A stretch of DNA of 64,000 bases from Sphingobium sp. (lineage in GTDB: Bacteria; Pseudomonadota; Alphaproteobacteria; Sphingomonadales; Sphingomonadaceae). Positions 15,534-24,025 of this stretch are shown in pieces. The stretch lies in NCBI GenBank assembly GCA_020446425.1, contig JAGRES010000019.1, forward strand, positions 17,205 to 81,204, given 5' to 3'. The translations under genes and the position numbers were made by a program. How positions within the stretch are numbered: position 1 is the first letter of the stretch; each line of letters starts with the position of its first letter. Under the pieces are notes generated by a model. That model saw only the letters and a program-made list of their open reading frames with translations. It was not told where the DNA came from and searched no databases.

Positions 15534-18170
15534 ATGACCAAGCGTATGTTGATCGATGCGCGCCACCGGGAAGAAACCCGTGTCGCAGTCGTCAAGGGAA
15601 ACCGAATCGAGGAATTTGATTTCGAATCCGCCGAGCACAAACAGCTCAAAGGCAATATCTATCTAGCAAAAGTTACCCGCGTCGAACCGTCGCTGCAGGC
15701 TGCCTTCGTCGATTATGGCGGCAACCGGCACGGCTTTCTCGCCTTTTCGGAAATCCATCCGGACTATTACCAGATTCCGAAAGAAGACCGTGAAGCCCTG
15801 CTGCGCGAAGAGGCGGAACATGCCGCCGAGGAAGCCGCCCTGCGCGACGGCGCAGACCTTGACGCGCATGAAGGCGACGATGAACCTCATGACGAGGCCG
15901 ACGGCATTCTGGAAGAAGTAACGCCTGTCGCCGGTGACGAGCCGGAAAACGAACCCGCCAATTCAGGCCGCCGTCGTCGCGGCAAGGCATCGCAGAATGA
16001 CGAAGGCGCGGACGAATTGCGCCGCAAGCGCATGGCGCTGCGCCGCCGCTACAAGATTCAGGATGTCATCAAGCGCCGTCAGGTGCTGCTGATCCAGGTC
16101 GTGAAGGAAGAACGCGGTAACAAGGGTGCCGCGCTAACCACCTATCTGAGCCTTGCCGGGCGCTATTGTGTGCTGATGCCCAACACCAGCCATGGCGGCG
16201 GCATTTCGCGCAAGATCAGCAATGCTGCGGATCGCAAGCGCCTGAAATCCATCATCGCGGACATGAACCTGCCCTCCACCATGGGCTGCATCGTCCGCAC
16301 CGCCGGCTTGTCGCGCACCAAGACCGAGATCAAACGCGATTTCGACTATCTCGCGCGCCTGTGGGATGAAATTCGCGAGAAAACGCTGAGCAGCGCGGCA
16401 CCAGCGCTGATCCACAACGACAGCGACCTCATCAAGCGCGCCATCCGCGATATCTATAACCGCGATATCGAGGAAGTCGTGGTCGAGGGTGAGGAAGGCT
16501 ATCGCGCAGCCAAGGATTTCATGAAGCTGCTGATGCCCAGCCATGCGCGCCGGGTACAGCAATATGCCGATGCCGTGTCCCTGTTCCAGCGCTATGGCGT
16601 CGAGGATCAGCTCGCGGCCATGTATCATCCGGTGGTTCAGCTGAAATCGGGCGGCTATCTGGTCATCAACCCGACCGAGGCACTGGTGTCGATCGACATC
16701 AACTCCGGTCGCTCGACGCGCGAGCACAACATCGAACAGACGGCGCTGTCGACCAACCTTGAGGCCGCGCGTGAAATCGCGCGCCAGCTGCGCCTGCGCG
16801 ATATGGCGGGCCTTGTCGTCATCGACTTTATCGACATGGAGCATGGCTCCAACGTCCGCAAGGTCGAGAAGGCGATGAAGGAAGCGCTGAAGGACGACCG
16901 CGCGCGCATTCAGGTCGGTCGCATCTCCGGCTTCGGCCTGATGGAAATGAGCCGCCAGCGTTTGCGCACCGGCGTGCTGGAAGCCTCGACGCGCGCCTGC
17001 CCGCATTGCGAAGGCACCGGCCTGGTGCGCACCGCCAGCTCTGCCGGACTGTCCGCGCTGCGCATGCTGGAGGAAGAGGCGGCACGCGGACGCGGCAGCG
17101 TCGTTACGCTGCGCGCCAGCCAAGAAGCGGCCTTCTATGTTCTCAATAACAAACGCCGCGAGCTGGACGAAATCGAGCAGCGCTATGGCGTTACGATTGT
17201 CATCCTGCCCGACGGCGAGATCGAAGGCGCACGTATGTCGGTCGAGGCGAGCGGCCCCAGACCGACACGCGTTGTCGAATATACGCCCATCGTCGATGAA
17301 GATGACGCCGACCTTCCCGAAGACATGGACGAGGAGGAAGACGAAGAAGCCATCGCGAGCGAAAGCGAAGAACGCGAAGGTGGACGTCGCCGCCGCCGCC
17401 GTCGTCGTCGTCGTGGCGGACGCCGTGAAGAGGGAGATGCATCTACTGACGCTGCTGGCGAAGAGTCTGCCTCCGATGACAGTGTGGAAGACAATGACGA
17501 AAGCACCGAGCCCGCAGAGGCCAGGGCCGATGACGAGGGTGGTGAAGGCCGCCGTCGCAGTCGCCGTGGGCGCCGTGGCGGACGCCGCCGTCGTGGCGGA
17601 GCCGCATCGGAATCTGGCGAAGAAGACGCCACGCAGGAGGCTAGTGAAACAGCTGAAGCGGAGGAAGCACCCGAGGCTGCGGAACAGGCTGAGCCTGTAG
17701 AAGCAGAGGCGGTAGCCACCGAAACCGAGGAAGCGCCAAAGCCAAAGCGCCGCACCCGCGCGCGCAAGACCAAGGCCGCTGAAACGCAGGAAGAAGCTGT
17801 TTCCGCCGAAACTGCGGAAACATCGCCTGCGACGGAAGAACCGGCAGCGGAAGCTCCGGCCAAGCCCAAGCGCACCCGCCGCAAGAAAGCCGATGCAGAA
17901 ACCGCAGAGGCCGAGCCAGCGGACGCCAAGGCGGAGGAGGCTCCGGCCAAACCGAAACGGACGCGCCGCAGGAAAGCGGATACCGAGACCGCAGAGGCCA
18001 AACCAGCGGACGTCAATGCAGAGGAAACGCCCTCCACTCCTGAACCTTCAGGCAGCGCAGAACCAGCGAAGGAAGAAACCGTTACGGCAGGCGGCTCGTC
18101 ATCGGAACCGGACGACGATGATTCAGGATCGCCGCGCCGTGGCTGGTGGCAGCGTACCTTCGGCGCATAA
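15534..18170 (+). CDS. rne: ribonuclease E
   Basis: An 878-residue endoribonuclease, the core of the RNA degradosome. The S1 domain (from about residue 35) is interrupted by an acidic, low-complexity insert of about 85 residues (about 85-165), which shifts the catalytic Asp pair to 388 (SIDINSG) and 431 (DFIDM). Their 43-residue spacing equals that of Asp303/Asp346 in E. coli. The Zn-link CPHCEGTG has Cys489 and Cys492. From about 590 the protein is disordered: Arg-rich blocks (RRRRRRRRRR) that likely bind RNA, then Ala/Glu/Lys repeats with two copies of AKPKRTRRKKAD-type units. It ends RRGWWQRTFGA, resembling the GWW peptide by which Caulobacter RNase E binds PNPase. Confidence 0.97.
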   Translation: MTKRMLIDARHREETRVAVVKGNRIEEFDFESAEHKQLKGNIYLAKVTRVEPSLQAAFVDYGGNRHGFLAFSEIHPDYYQIPKEDREALLREEAEHAAEEAALRDGADLDAHEGDDEPHDEADGILEEVTPVAGDEPENEPANSGRRRRGKASQNDEGADELRRKRMALRRRYKIQDVIKRRQVLLIQVVKEERGNKGAALTTYLSLAGRYCVLMPNTSHGGGISRKISNAADRKRLKSIIADMNLPSTMGCIVRTAGLSRTKTEIKRDFDYLARLWDEIREKTLSSAAPALIHNDSDLIKRAIRDIYNRDIEEVVVEGEEGYRAAKDFMKLLMPSHARRVQQYADAVSLFQRYGVEDQLAAMYHPVVQLKSGGYLVINPTEALVSIDINSGRSTREHNIEQTALSTNLEAAREIARQLRLRDMAGLVVIDFIDMEHGSNVRKVEKAMKEALKDDRARIQVGRISGFGLMEMSRQRLRTGVLEASTRACPHCEGTGLVRTASSAGLSALRMLEEEAARGRGSVVTLRASQEAAFYVLNNKRRELDEIEQRYGVTIVILPDGEIEGARMSVEASGPRPTRVVEYTPIVDEDDADLPEDMDEEEDEEAIASESEEREGGRRRRRRRRRRGGRREEGDASTDAAGEESASDDSVEDNDESTEPAEARADDEGGEGRRRSRRGRRGGRRRRGGAASESGEEDATQEASETAEAEEAPEAAEQAEPVEAEAVATETEEAPKPKRRTRARKTKAAETQEEAVSAETAETSPATEEPAAEAPAKPKRTRRKKADAETAEAEPADAKAEEAPAKPKRTRRRKADTETAEAKPADVNAEETPSTPEPSGSAEPAKEETVTAGGSSSEPDDDDSGSPRRGWWQRTFGA

Positions 18171-18287
18171 TCGCCATCAGACTGTATCATGATGCTTCAT
18201 CGGCTCGCCCAAATCTTGTGTTTGCGGCGGGCCGATTTTGCCTATGCGTCATCCTGCATTCAGCATAACTCGCGCATGGAAGGCGGC

Positions 18288-19688
18288 ATGCGCACCCCGT
18301 CCTTTTCCATATCCGGGTTCATGCCCAATCCATGCCGGCAATTGGCTCGTTATCTGGTCGCCATCATGCTGATATTGGCGCTCACTGTGCGCCCGGCTAT
18401 GGCGCAGCAGATCCTGCGCGACGCTGAAACCGAAGCATTCCTCCATGAAATTTCCGAACCGCTGATCGAGGCGGCTGGGCTCAGCCCGGCCAATGTCCAG
18501 GTGCTGCTGATCAACGACCCCAGCATCAACGCCTTTGTGGCGGGCGGGCAGATCGTGTGGATTCACAGCGGCCTCATTACCTCCGCCGACAATGTGAACC
18601 AGGTGCAAGGCGTGATCGCGCATGAGCTTGGCCATATCGAGGGCGGGCATATCATCCGCTTTTCAGAAGGAATGAAAACCGCCACCGGCATCACCCTGCT
18701 TTCCATGCTGCTGGGTGTTGCCGCAATGGCAGCGGGCGGCGGCGAAGCGGGTATGGGTATCATGGCCGCAGGCCAGCAGGCGGCAATGGGCAAGTTCCTC
18801 GCCTTCACCCGGACGCAGGAATCCAGTGCCGATCTGGCGGGCGCACGCTACCTCAGCAAGGCCGGGATCAGCGGAAAAGGCAGCCTGGAGTTCTTCAAGA
18901 AGCTGCAAAATCAGGAATATCGCTACGCCATTCCGCAGGACGACAGCTATGGCCGTACCCACCCGCTGTCCGGCGAGCGCATTGCTGTGCTGCGCGAGGT
19001 CTATGAGCCCGATCCAGCGTGGAGCACCAAGACTCCGCCGGCACTGGAAGCGAAATTCAAGCGCATCAAGGCCAAGCTGTCGGGCTTTGTCGCCGACCCC
19101 ACGCAAACAATGCGCGACTATCCGGCAAGCGACCAGTCGATCCCCGCCCATTATGCGCGCGCCTATGCCTGGCACAAAAGCGCCTATCCGCAAAAGGCGC
19201 TGGACGAAAGCGATGCGTTGCTGAAAGCGGAACCGCACGATCCCTATTTCCTTGAGCTGAAGGGTCAGGTTCTGCTCGAAAGTGGTCGCCCCGCCGATGC
19301 CATCCCTCCGCTGCGCGAGGCTGTACGGCTGACCGGAAGCCAGCCGCTCATCTCCACCTTGCTCGGCCATGCGCTAATCGCGACCGAGGACGAAAAGAAT
19401 TTCGCCGAAGCCGAGCAGGTGCTGCGCGCCGCCGTAGGCAAGGACAGGGAAAACCCCTTTGCCTGGTATCAGCTCGGCGTGGTCTATGAACGGCGCGGAG
19501 ATCATGCGCGCGCCGCCCTTGCATCGGCGGAACGCTATTCGATGCAGAGGCAGCACGAACTGGCGCTGCGCAGCGCGCAAGCGGCCATGCAGGGCATCGA
19601 CAAGGATTCGCCCGATTATTTGCGTGCGCAGGATATCGCCATGGCGTCGCGCGCGATGATCGAACAAAGCGGCAAGAAGAAGAAATAG
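18288..19688 (+). CDS. M48 family zinc metalloprotease with C-terminal TPR repeats (BepA-like)
   Basis: A 466-residue periplasmic protease. From ATG 18288 the protein has a signal peptide (YLVAIMLILALTVRPAMA, cut before QQ). The protease domain carries HELGH at 112-116 and a downstream ESSADLAG, the usual third zinc ligand region. The C-terminal half (about 290-460) is made of TPR helices (YFLELKGQVLLESGRPADA, ENPFAWYQLGVVYERRGDHARA). BepA-type proteins control outer-membrane protein and LptD assembly. ATGs at 18189, 18276 and 18321 are alternatives; 18288 follows GGAAGGCGGC. The DsbA-like gene starts five bases after its stop, and BamE is close by, which fits an envelope role. Confidence 0.88.
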   Translation: MRTPSFSISGFMPNPCRQLARYLVAIMLILALTVRPAMAQQILRDAETEAFLHEISEPLIEAAGLSPANVQVLLINDPSINAFVAGGQIVWIHSGLITSADNVNQVQGVIAHELGHIEGGHIIRFSEGMKTATGITLLSMLLGVAAMAAGGGEAGMGIMAAGQQAAMGKFLAFTRTQESSADLAGARYLSKAGISGKGSLEFFKKLQNQEYRYAIPQDDSYGRTHPLSGERIAVLREVYEPDPAWSTKTPPALEAKFKRIKAKLSGFVADPTQTMRDYPASDQSIPAHYARAYAWHKSAYPQKALDESDALLKAEPHDPYFLELKGQVLLESGRPADAIPPLREAVRLTGSQPLISTLLGHALIATEDEKNFAEAEQVLRAAVGKDRENPFAWYQLGVVYERRGDHARAALASAERYSMQRQHELALRSAQAAMQGIDKDSPDYLRAQDIAMASRAMIEQSGKKKK

Positions 19689-19693
19689 GTCGC

Positions 19694-20473
19694 ATGCCTC
19701 AACCACAAGACACCACTCCCAGCTTCAAGACAGCACTCAGGAACCGGAAAATGCAATTATTGATCGGCGGTCTCGTCGCCCTTTCCGCCGCCGGCGCAAC
19801 CGCCGTTGCCGTACAAAGCTCCACCGATACAGTCAGCCCCGCCAATCGCGCGCAAATTGAACAGATCGTGCGCGACTACATATTGGAACATCCCGAAATC
19901 CTGCCGCAGGCAATGGCGCGCTTGAAGGAAAAGCAGGTATCGGCCGTCATTCAGGAAAAGCGCTCCAGCATTGAAACGCCCTATCATGGCGCATGGGAAG
20001 GTGCGGAAAATGGCGATGTCGTACTGACCGAATTTTTCGATTATGCCTGCGGCTATTGCCGCGCTTCGATGCCCGATATCATCAAACTTCTGGGCGAGGA
20101 TAAAAAGCTCAAGGTCGTCTATCGCGAACTGCCGATCCTTTCCGAAGAAAGCGGGCAAGCGGCCAGAGTGTCTCTGCTCGCGGCCAAGAACGGCAAATAT
20201 CCGGTGTTTCACAAGGCACTCTATGATGAGGGCACGGTCTCGCGCAATACGATATTGGCCGCCGCCGCAAAGACAGGACTGGACCGCAAGGACGTTCTGG
20301 CGGCGATGACGGATGAGTCATATACCTCAGAGATCGAAAACAATATCCGTCTGGCTCAGGCACTGGGTGCCAGCGGTACACCGACTTTCGTGGTGGGCGA
20401 TCAGGTTCTCAATGGCGCCGTAGGCTATGACGCGCTGAAGGAAGCCATAGCAAAGGCGCGCGCGGACAAATAA
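19694..20473 (+). CDS. DsbA-family thiol:disulfide interchange protein
   Basis: A 259-residue thioredoxin-fold protein anchored by an N-terminal hydrophobic segment (about 21-40). An amphipathic region (IEQIVRDYILEHPEILPQAMARL) resembles the oligomerisation stalk of ScsC/BcfH-type DsbA proteins. The active site is Cys119-Gly-Tyr-Cys122 in FDYACGYCRASMPD, and the cis-proline loop is GTPTFVVGD. It probably introduces or isomerises disulfides in the periplasm. It starts five bases after the M48 protease and likely shares its mRNA. It ends 16 bp from the convergent bamE stop. Confidence 0.9.
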   Translation: MPQPQDTTPSFKTALRNRKMQLLIGGLVALSAAGATAVAVQSSTDTVSPANRAQIEQIVRDYILEHPEILPQAMARLKEKQVSAVIQEKRSSIETPYHGAWEGAENGDVVLTEFFDYACGYCRASMPDIIKLLGEDKKLKVVYRELPILSEESGQAARVSLLAAKNGKYPVFHKALYDEGTVSRNTILAAAAKTGLDRKDVLAAMTDESYTSEIENNIRLAQALGASGTPTFVVGDQVLNGAVGYDALKEAIAKARADK

Positions 20474-20489
20474 TGAGCGCGAGCCTGAA

Positions 20490-20972
20490 TTAGCTGCCGT
20501 TGGGGCCGGGGCCACCAGGTCCGCCGCCCGCGCCCCCTGCGCCAACCGCACCGATATTGCCAAAGATTTCGTCGAACAGCGAGCGGTCGCGGCCCAGTGT
20601 CGGCGTCTTGCCGTCCTTGGGCGAGATCTTGGCAACCTGCTCCAGCCCGCGCTTGTCGATACCAGTAACGTTGCCGGTAGCGTCGAAACGCACCCGAACA
20701 ACCGTCTGATCTTTCGGCTTGGGATTGGCGAAAGCGAGCTGCTTCATGTCGCGCGCGACATAATACCAGTCCTGATTGCCGAACTGGCTGACGAAGGTCG
20801 GGCGACCCAGTGTGCCTTCCACCGAATCGCGATTGTCGATACCGGGCTGAATGGAGTCGACCAGCAGATTATCGACCAGATAGCCCTGATGCGTACGCAC
20901 GCGTGCACAGCCGGATACCGCAAGCGTGGTACATGCCAGCACGGCTATCAGGGAAATCGTCTTCAATCGCAT
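20490..20972 (-). CDS. bamE: outer-membrane assembly lipoprotein BamE (SmpA/OmlA)
   Basis: A 160-residue lipoprotein of the BAM complex. The leader MRLKTISLIAVLACTTLAVSG ends in a lipobox with Cys22. The SmpA/OmlA domain has VDSIQPGIDNRDSVEGTLGRP and FVSQFGNQDWYYVARDMKQLAF, diagnostic stretches. The C-terminus adds a Gly/Pro-rich tail (GAVGAGGAGGGPGGPG), which is not part of the fold. ATG 20972 is chosen because it gives the correct lipoprotein signal; an upstream in-frame extension would be Cys/Arg-rich and unlike the family. It is divergent from the Cbp3-type chaperone gene and convergent with the DsbA-like gene. Confidence 0.93.
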   Translation of the reverse strand: MRLKTISLIAVLACTTLAVSGCARVRTHQGYLVDNLLVDSIQPGIDNRDSVEGTLGRPTFVSQFGNQDWYYVARDMKQLAFANPKPKDQTVVRVRFDATGNVTGIDKRGLEQVAKISPKDGKTPTLGRDRSLFDEIFGNIGAVGAGGAGGGPGGPGPNGS

Positions 20973-21128
20973 CTTTTTCTCCACATGGGCCAATCGGCGG
21001 CGACACCGCGGGCATCGCCATTGCATATCCGCCCCTGTGCCTCCAATATGGGATTGCATCGCGCCGCACAAGCCATAGAAGACCGGCGCACCATTATGTT
21101 CACTCCATCATCAGGTCGCCGCTCAGAA

Positions 21129-21647
21129 ATGTCCATCTTCGATCGCCTCTTCAAGCGCAGTGCGGACCCGAAGGAGGTCATGCTCCCGCTCTATCATGCC
21201 ATTGTCGCGCGCGGGCGGGCTGTGCACTGGTATGTGGAAGGGGAAGTGCCCGATACACTGGACGGACGGTTCGATATGATCGCAGCGGTGCTCAGCCTGG
21301 TGCTAATCCGGCTCGAGCAGGCTGACAAGCGCAGCGAGAGCGTGTGGCTGACCGAGCTGTTCGTCGACGACATGGACGGGCAATTACGCCAGATGGGCAT
21401 AGGCGATGTCGTCGTTGGCAAACATATCGGCCGGATGATGAGCGCACTGGGCGGACGGCTTTCCGCCTATCGCAAGGCGCTGGCGGAAGGCGACGATTTT
21501 GCCGATGCATTGCGCCGCAATCTCTATCGCGGCGAAGCTGTGAGCGACACAGCGCTGGCGGATGTCGAAACGCACCTGCGGCACTTTGCCGATGCGCTGG
21601 AGTCCACATATATCAAAGCGCTCATGGCTGGGGAATTGCCGTCATGA
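21129..21647 (+). CDS. ubiquinol-cytochrome c chaperone family protein (Cbp3-like)
   Basis: A 172-residue soluble protein of the Cbp3/UQCC1 family (PF03981 type). Family stretches include LYHAIVARGRAVHWYVEGEVPDTLDGRFDMIAAVLSLVL (in two adjoining parts) and the DDMDGQLRQMGIGDVVVGKHIGRMM core. In mitochondria such proteins help assemble cytochrome bc1; in alphaproteobacteria the role is inferred. The ATG at 21129 is chosen because conserved residues begin there (MSIFDRLF). It overlaps the next gene by ATGA, so the two are translationally coupled. Confidence 0.88.
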   Translation: MSIFDRLFKRSADPKEVMLPLYHAIVARGRAVHWYVEGEVPDTLDGRFDMIAAVLSLVLIRLEQADKRSESVWLTELFVDDMDGQLRQMGIGDVVVGKHIGRMMSALGGRLSAYRKALAEGDDFADALRRNLYRGEAVSDTALADVETHLRHFADALESTYIKALMAGELPS

Positions 21648-22183
21648 CAGCATCGCCGCCCGAATTTTCGCGCATCGTGCGGCTCGATGAAATTGCGCGG
21701 CTGGAATGGCCCGCCACCATTACCGCCGATGATGCCGAACGCGCCGCAATCGCGAGCCGTTTCAGCTTTGCGTCGCTCAATCAGCTGGAGGCCGAGTACA
21801 GCATCGAGCGCGAAGGAAAAGACATTGTCGCAACGGGGCGAGTGCGCGCCGCGCTGACCCAGCCGTGTATCGCAACCGGCGAACCCGTCGCTGAAACCAT
21901 ATCCGAGGAATTTCTGATCCGTTTCATCCCGGAAACCGAGCAGCAATCCGGTGCTGATGACGAGGAAATCGAGCTGGACGCGGAGGAATGCGATATCCTG
22001 ACCTATAGCGGCAATCGCATCAATATCGGCGAGGCCATTGCCGAAACACTGGCTCTGGCGGTCAATCCCTATCCGCGTAGCGAAGGGGCCGAGGTTTACT
22101 TACGCGAAGCCGGCGTGCTCACGGAGGAGCAAGCCGGCCCATTTGCGGCACTGGCCGCGCTGAAGGGCAAAACCGGCCAATAA
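21644..22183 (+). CDS. YceD/DUF177 family protein
   Basis: A 179-residue protein of the YceD (DUF177) family, linked in other bacteria and in plastids to 23S rRNA accumulation. Visible family features are LTQPCIATGEPVAETISEEF, the acidic patch DDEEIELDAEECDILTY and the INIGEAIAETLALAVNPYPR motif near the C-terminus. In many bacteria it is next to rpmF (L32), but here the next gene is a convergent hemerythrin gene. Its ATG overlaps the stop of the Cbp3-like gene (ATGA). Confidence 0.9.
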   Translation: MTASPPEFSRIVRLDEIARLEWPATITADDAERAAIASRFSFASLNQLEAEYSIEREGKDIVATGRVRAALTQPCIATGEPVAETISEEFLIRFIPETEQQSGADDEEIELDAEECDILTYSGNRINIGEAIAETLALAVNPYPRSEGAEVYLREAGVLTEEQAGPFAALAALKGKTGQ

Positions 22184-22204
22184 TAGGCCGCGCCCGGCAG
22201 TTTC

Positions 22205-22699
22205 CTATTCCTTCGCGTCTGCCATTTTCTCGGGCGTCACATCCGCATCGTCTTTTTCCGCAGGTTTCCGCCTGGCGAAAACGCCGCCCATATACTCTTC
22301 GTCCTCGGCGGTGAGCTGCTTGTCGAAATCAGGGAAATGGTCTTCCTCCTCCTCATCAATATGGTGAAGATAGCGATGCTTCATCTCCTTGAATTTGGTC
22401 AGCCATGCGCCCGTCGCCATGTCCGTCGCGGCCAGATCGTTGAGCATTTCCTCTATCTCATGATGCTCGGCTACCGAATGGCGCACTTCCGACGTCAGGT
22501 CGGGCTTGCGCATCACGGTAGAATAAAGCGCCTGCTCCTCGGCGGCGGCGTGGGCCTTTACCTCCAGCGTAAACTGGCGAAACAGGCGTATCCGGTCGTC
22601 CGATTCCCCATGCGTGTCCTCCAGCTTGTCGAGGATGTCGCGGTGGAGATCATGGTCCTGTTTGAGGATTGAAAAAATATCGCCATGCTTGGCCATCAT
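22205..22699 (-). CDS. hemerythrin HHE-domain protein
   Basis: A 164-residue cytoplasmic four-helix protein. The iron-ligand pattern is visible: HDLHRDILDKL, VKAHAAAEEQALYSTV, AEHHEIEEML and MKHRYLHHIDEEEEDHFP. Such proteins bind a di-iron centre and sense or store O2 or NO, or protect iron. The start is placed at the first of two adjacent ATGs (22699, 22696), five bases after AGGAGA. The C-terminal tail is charged (RRKPAEKDDADVTPEKMADAKE). It is divergent from dinB. The LexA box in the gap lies 68-82 bp upstream of this gene and much closer to dinB, so SOS control of hemerythrin is possible but unproven. Confidence 0.88.
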   Translation of the reverse strand: MMAKHGDIFSILKQDHDLHRDILDKLEDTHGESDDRIRLFRQFTLEVKAHAAAEEQALYSTVMRKPDLTSEVRHSVAEHHEIEEMLNDLAATDMATGAWLTKFKEMKHRYLHHIDEEEEDHFPDFDKQLTAEDEEYMGGVFARRKPAEKDDADVTPEKMADAKE

Positions 22700-22766
22700 A
22701 TGTCTCCTGTTGATTGAACTCTCCCTAACCCAACGCATCATGACGAGAATCGTTGCCAGATGCATC

Positions 22767-22781
22767 GTTCTCCTTTTGTTC
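22767..22781 (+). promoter_or_regulatory. LexA (SOS) box upstream of dinB
   Basis: GTTCTCCTTTTGTTC is an exact GTTC-N7-GTTC, the LexA operator form used in alphaproteobacteria. It ends 27 bp before the dinB ATG. A nearly identical box (GTTCTTCTTTTGTTC) precedes the other Y-family polymerase at 41574-41588, which makes chance unlikely. Confidence 0.8.
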
Positions 22782-22808
22782 AGACCGAGCGCGCGTTATA
22801 GACAGTCC

Positions 22809-23912
22809 ATGGACTCCGTCGCATTCAAACAGCGCAAGATCATCCATATCGACATGGATGCCTTTTACGCATCGGTGGAACAGCGGGATAATCCTGAGCT
22901 GCGCAACAAGCCGGTGGCTGTGGGTGGGGACGGCCCGCGCAGCGTCGTGGCCGCCGCCAGTTATGAAGCGCGCCCCTTCGGCGTCCGCTCCGCCATGCCC
23001 AGCACCAGGGCCAAAAAGCTGTGCCCGGACCTGATTTTCGTGCGCCCGCGCTTTGATGTCTATCGCGAAGTATCGGGCCAGATACGGCAGATTTTCGAGC
23101 GCTTCACCGATATCATACAGCCGCTGTCGCTGGACGAAGCCTATCTGGATGTCACCCGCAACAAACCGGGCATCGCATCGGCCACCTATGTCGCGCAGGA
23201 AATCCGCCGCATGATCCGCGAGGAAACCGGTCTCACTGCGTCAGCGGGGGTTTCCTACAACAAGCTGATCGCGAAGCTGGCATCGGACCAGAACAAGCCC
23301 GATGGACTGTGCGTCGTCACGCCTGAGATGGGCGCGGAATTCATCGCCGCTATGCCGGTCTCGCGCATTCACGGCATCGGCCCGGTGACAGCGCGCAAGA
23401 TGCACGCGATGGGTATCGAAACAGGCGCGGACCTGCGCAAACATGCGCTCCCCTTTCTGCAGCAGCATTTCGGCAAGGCGGCACGCTTTTATCATGATGC
23501 CGCGCGCGGGATCGACCATCGCCCTGTCGACGAGCGCCGCATCCGCAAGTCGATCAGTGTCGAGGACACGTTCGAGAAGGACCTCTATTCAGAGGCGGAC
23601 CTGCTTGCCGCGCTCGATCATATCATCGAGCGCCTGTGGCCGCGCATCGAAAAGGCGAACGGTTATGGCCGCACCGTCACGCTGAAGGTGAAATATAATG
23701 ATTTCACGATCATCACCCGGTCATCAAGCCTGACATCGTCCATTATGGATTGCGACTTGCTGGCACAAAGCGGACGCGATTTGCTGACGAAACTGTGCCC
23801 GGTGGAAAAGGGTGTGCGCCTGCTGGGGCTGGGCGTGCATAATCTCGACAGCGAAAAAGAAAAGGCCGGCGAAGAGACCGCCGACCCGGAACAGCTTGCG
23901 CTGGCGCTTTAG
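22809..23912 (+). CDS. dinB: DNA polymerase IV (translesion, Y family)
   Basis: A 367-residue error-prone polymerase. Catalytic residues are Asp15 (HIDMDAFYASVEQ) and Asp109-Glu110 (SLDEAYLD). The helix-hairpin-helix region HGIGPVTARKMHAMGI and the little-finger domain (SVEDTFEKDLYS) follow. The extreme C-terminus QLALAL matches the beta-clamp binding motif. The ATG at 22809 precedes the conserved IIHIDMDAFY by ten residues. It is preceded by a perfect LexA box, so induction by DNA damage is expected. Downstream lies a perfect 31-bp hairpin that can terminate it. Confidence 0.96.
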   Translation: MDSVAFKQRKIIHIDMDAFYASVEQRDNPELRNKPVAVGGDGPRSVVAAASYEARPFGVRSAMPSTRAKKLCPDLIFVRPRFDVYREVSGQIRQIFERFTDIIQPLSLDEAYLDVTRNKPGIASATYVAQEIRRMIREETGLTASAGVSYNKLIAKLASDQNKPDGLCVVTPEMGAEFIAAMPVSRIHGIGPVTARKMHAMGIETGADLRKHALPFLQQHFGKAARFYHDAARGIDHRPVDERRIRKSISVEDTFEKDLYSEADLLAALDHIIERLWPRIEKANGYGRTVTLKVKYNDFTIITRSSSLTSSIMDCDLLAQSGRDLLTKLCPVEKGVRLLGLGVHNLDSEKEKAGEETADPEQLALAL

Positions 23913-23940
23913 CTATATTTCAGCTGCGCCGAAAGATACG

Positions 23941-24016
23941 GCACCGGCCCTCTCCCCCACCCGGCCTCCCATAAGGTAAAATATTTGGGAGGCCGGGTGG
24001 GGGAGAGGGCCGGTGC
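23941..24016. terminator. perfect 31-bp inverted repeat between convergent genes
   Basis: The arms 23941-23971 and 23986-24016 are exact reverse complements over 31 bp, separated by a 14-nt AT-rich loop. The palindrome lies between the convergent dinB and DUF1134 genes, so it can act as a bidirectional terminator. The arm (CTCTCCCCCACCCGGCCTCC) is much longer than a normal terminator and resembles mobile palindromic repeat units. There is no long T tract. Confidence 0.7.
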
Positions 24017-24025
24017 GGCAAACTA

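Noticed and set aside
15278-15619. A 113-codon frame in the rne leader
   Set aside because: It overlaps the start of rne, has no good ribosome binding site and covers probable leader structures.
17183-18190. A Ser/Ala-rich open frame antisense to the end of rne
   Set aside because: It arises from the low-complexity Arg/Glu/Ala repeats of RNase E read backwards.
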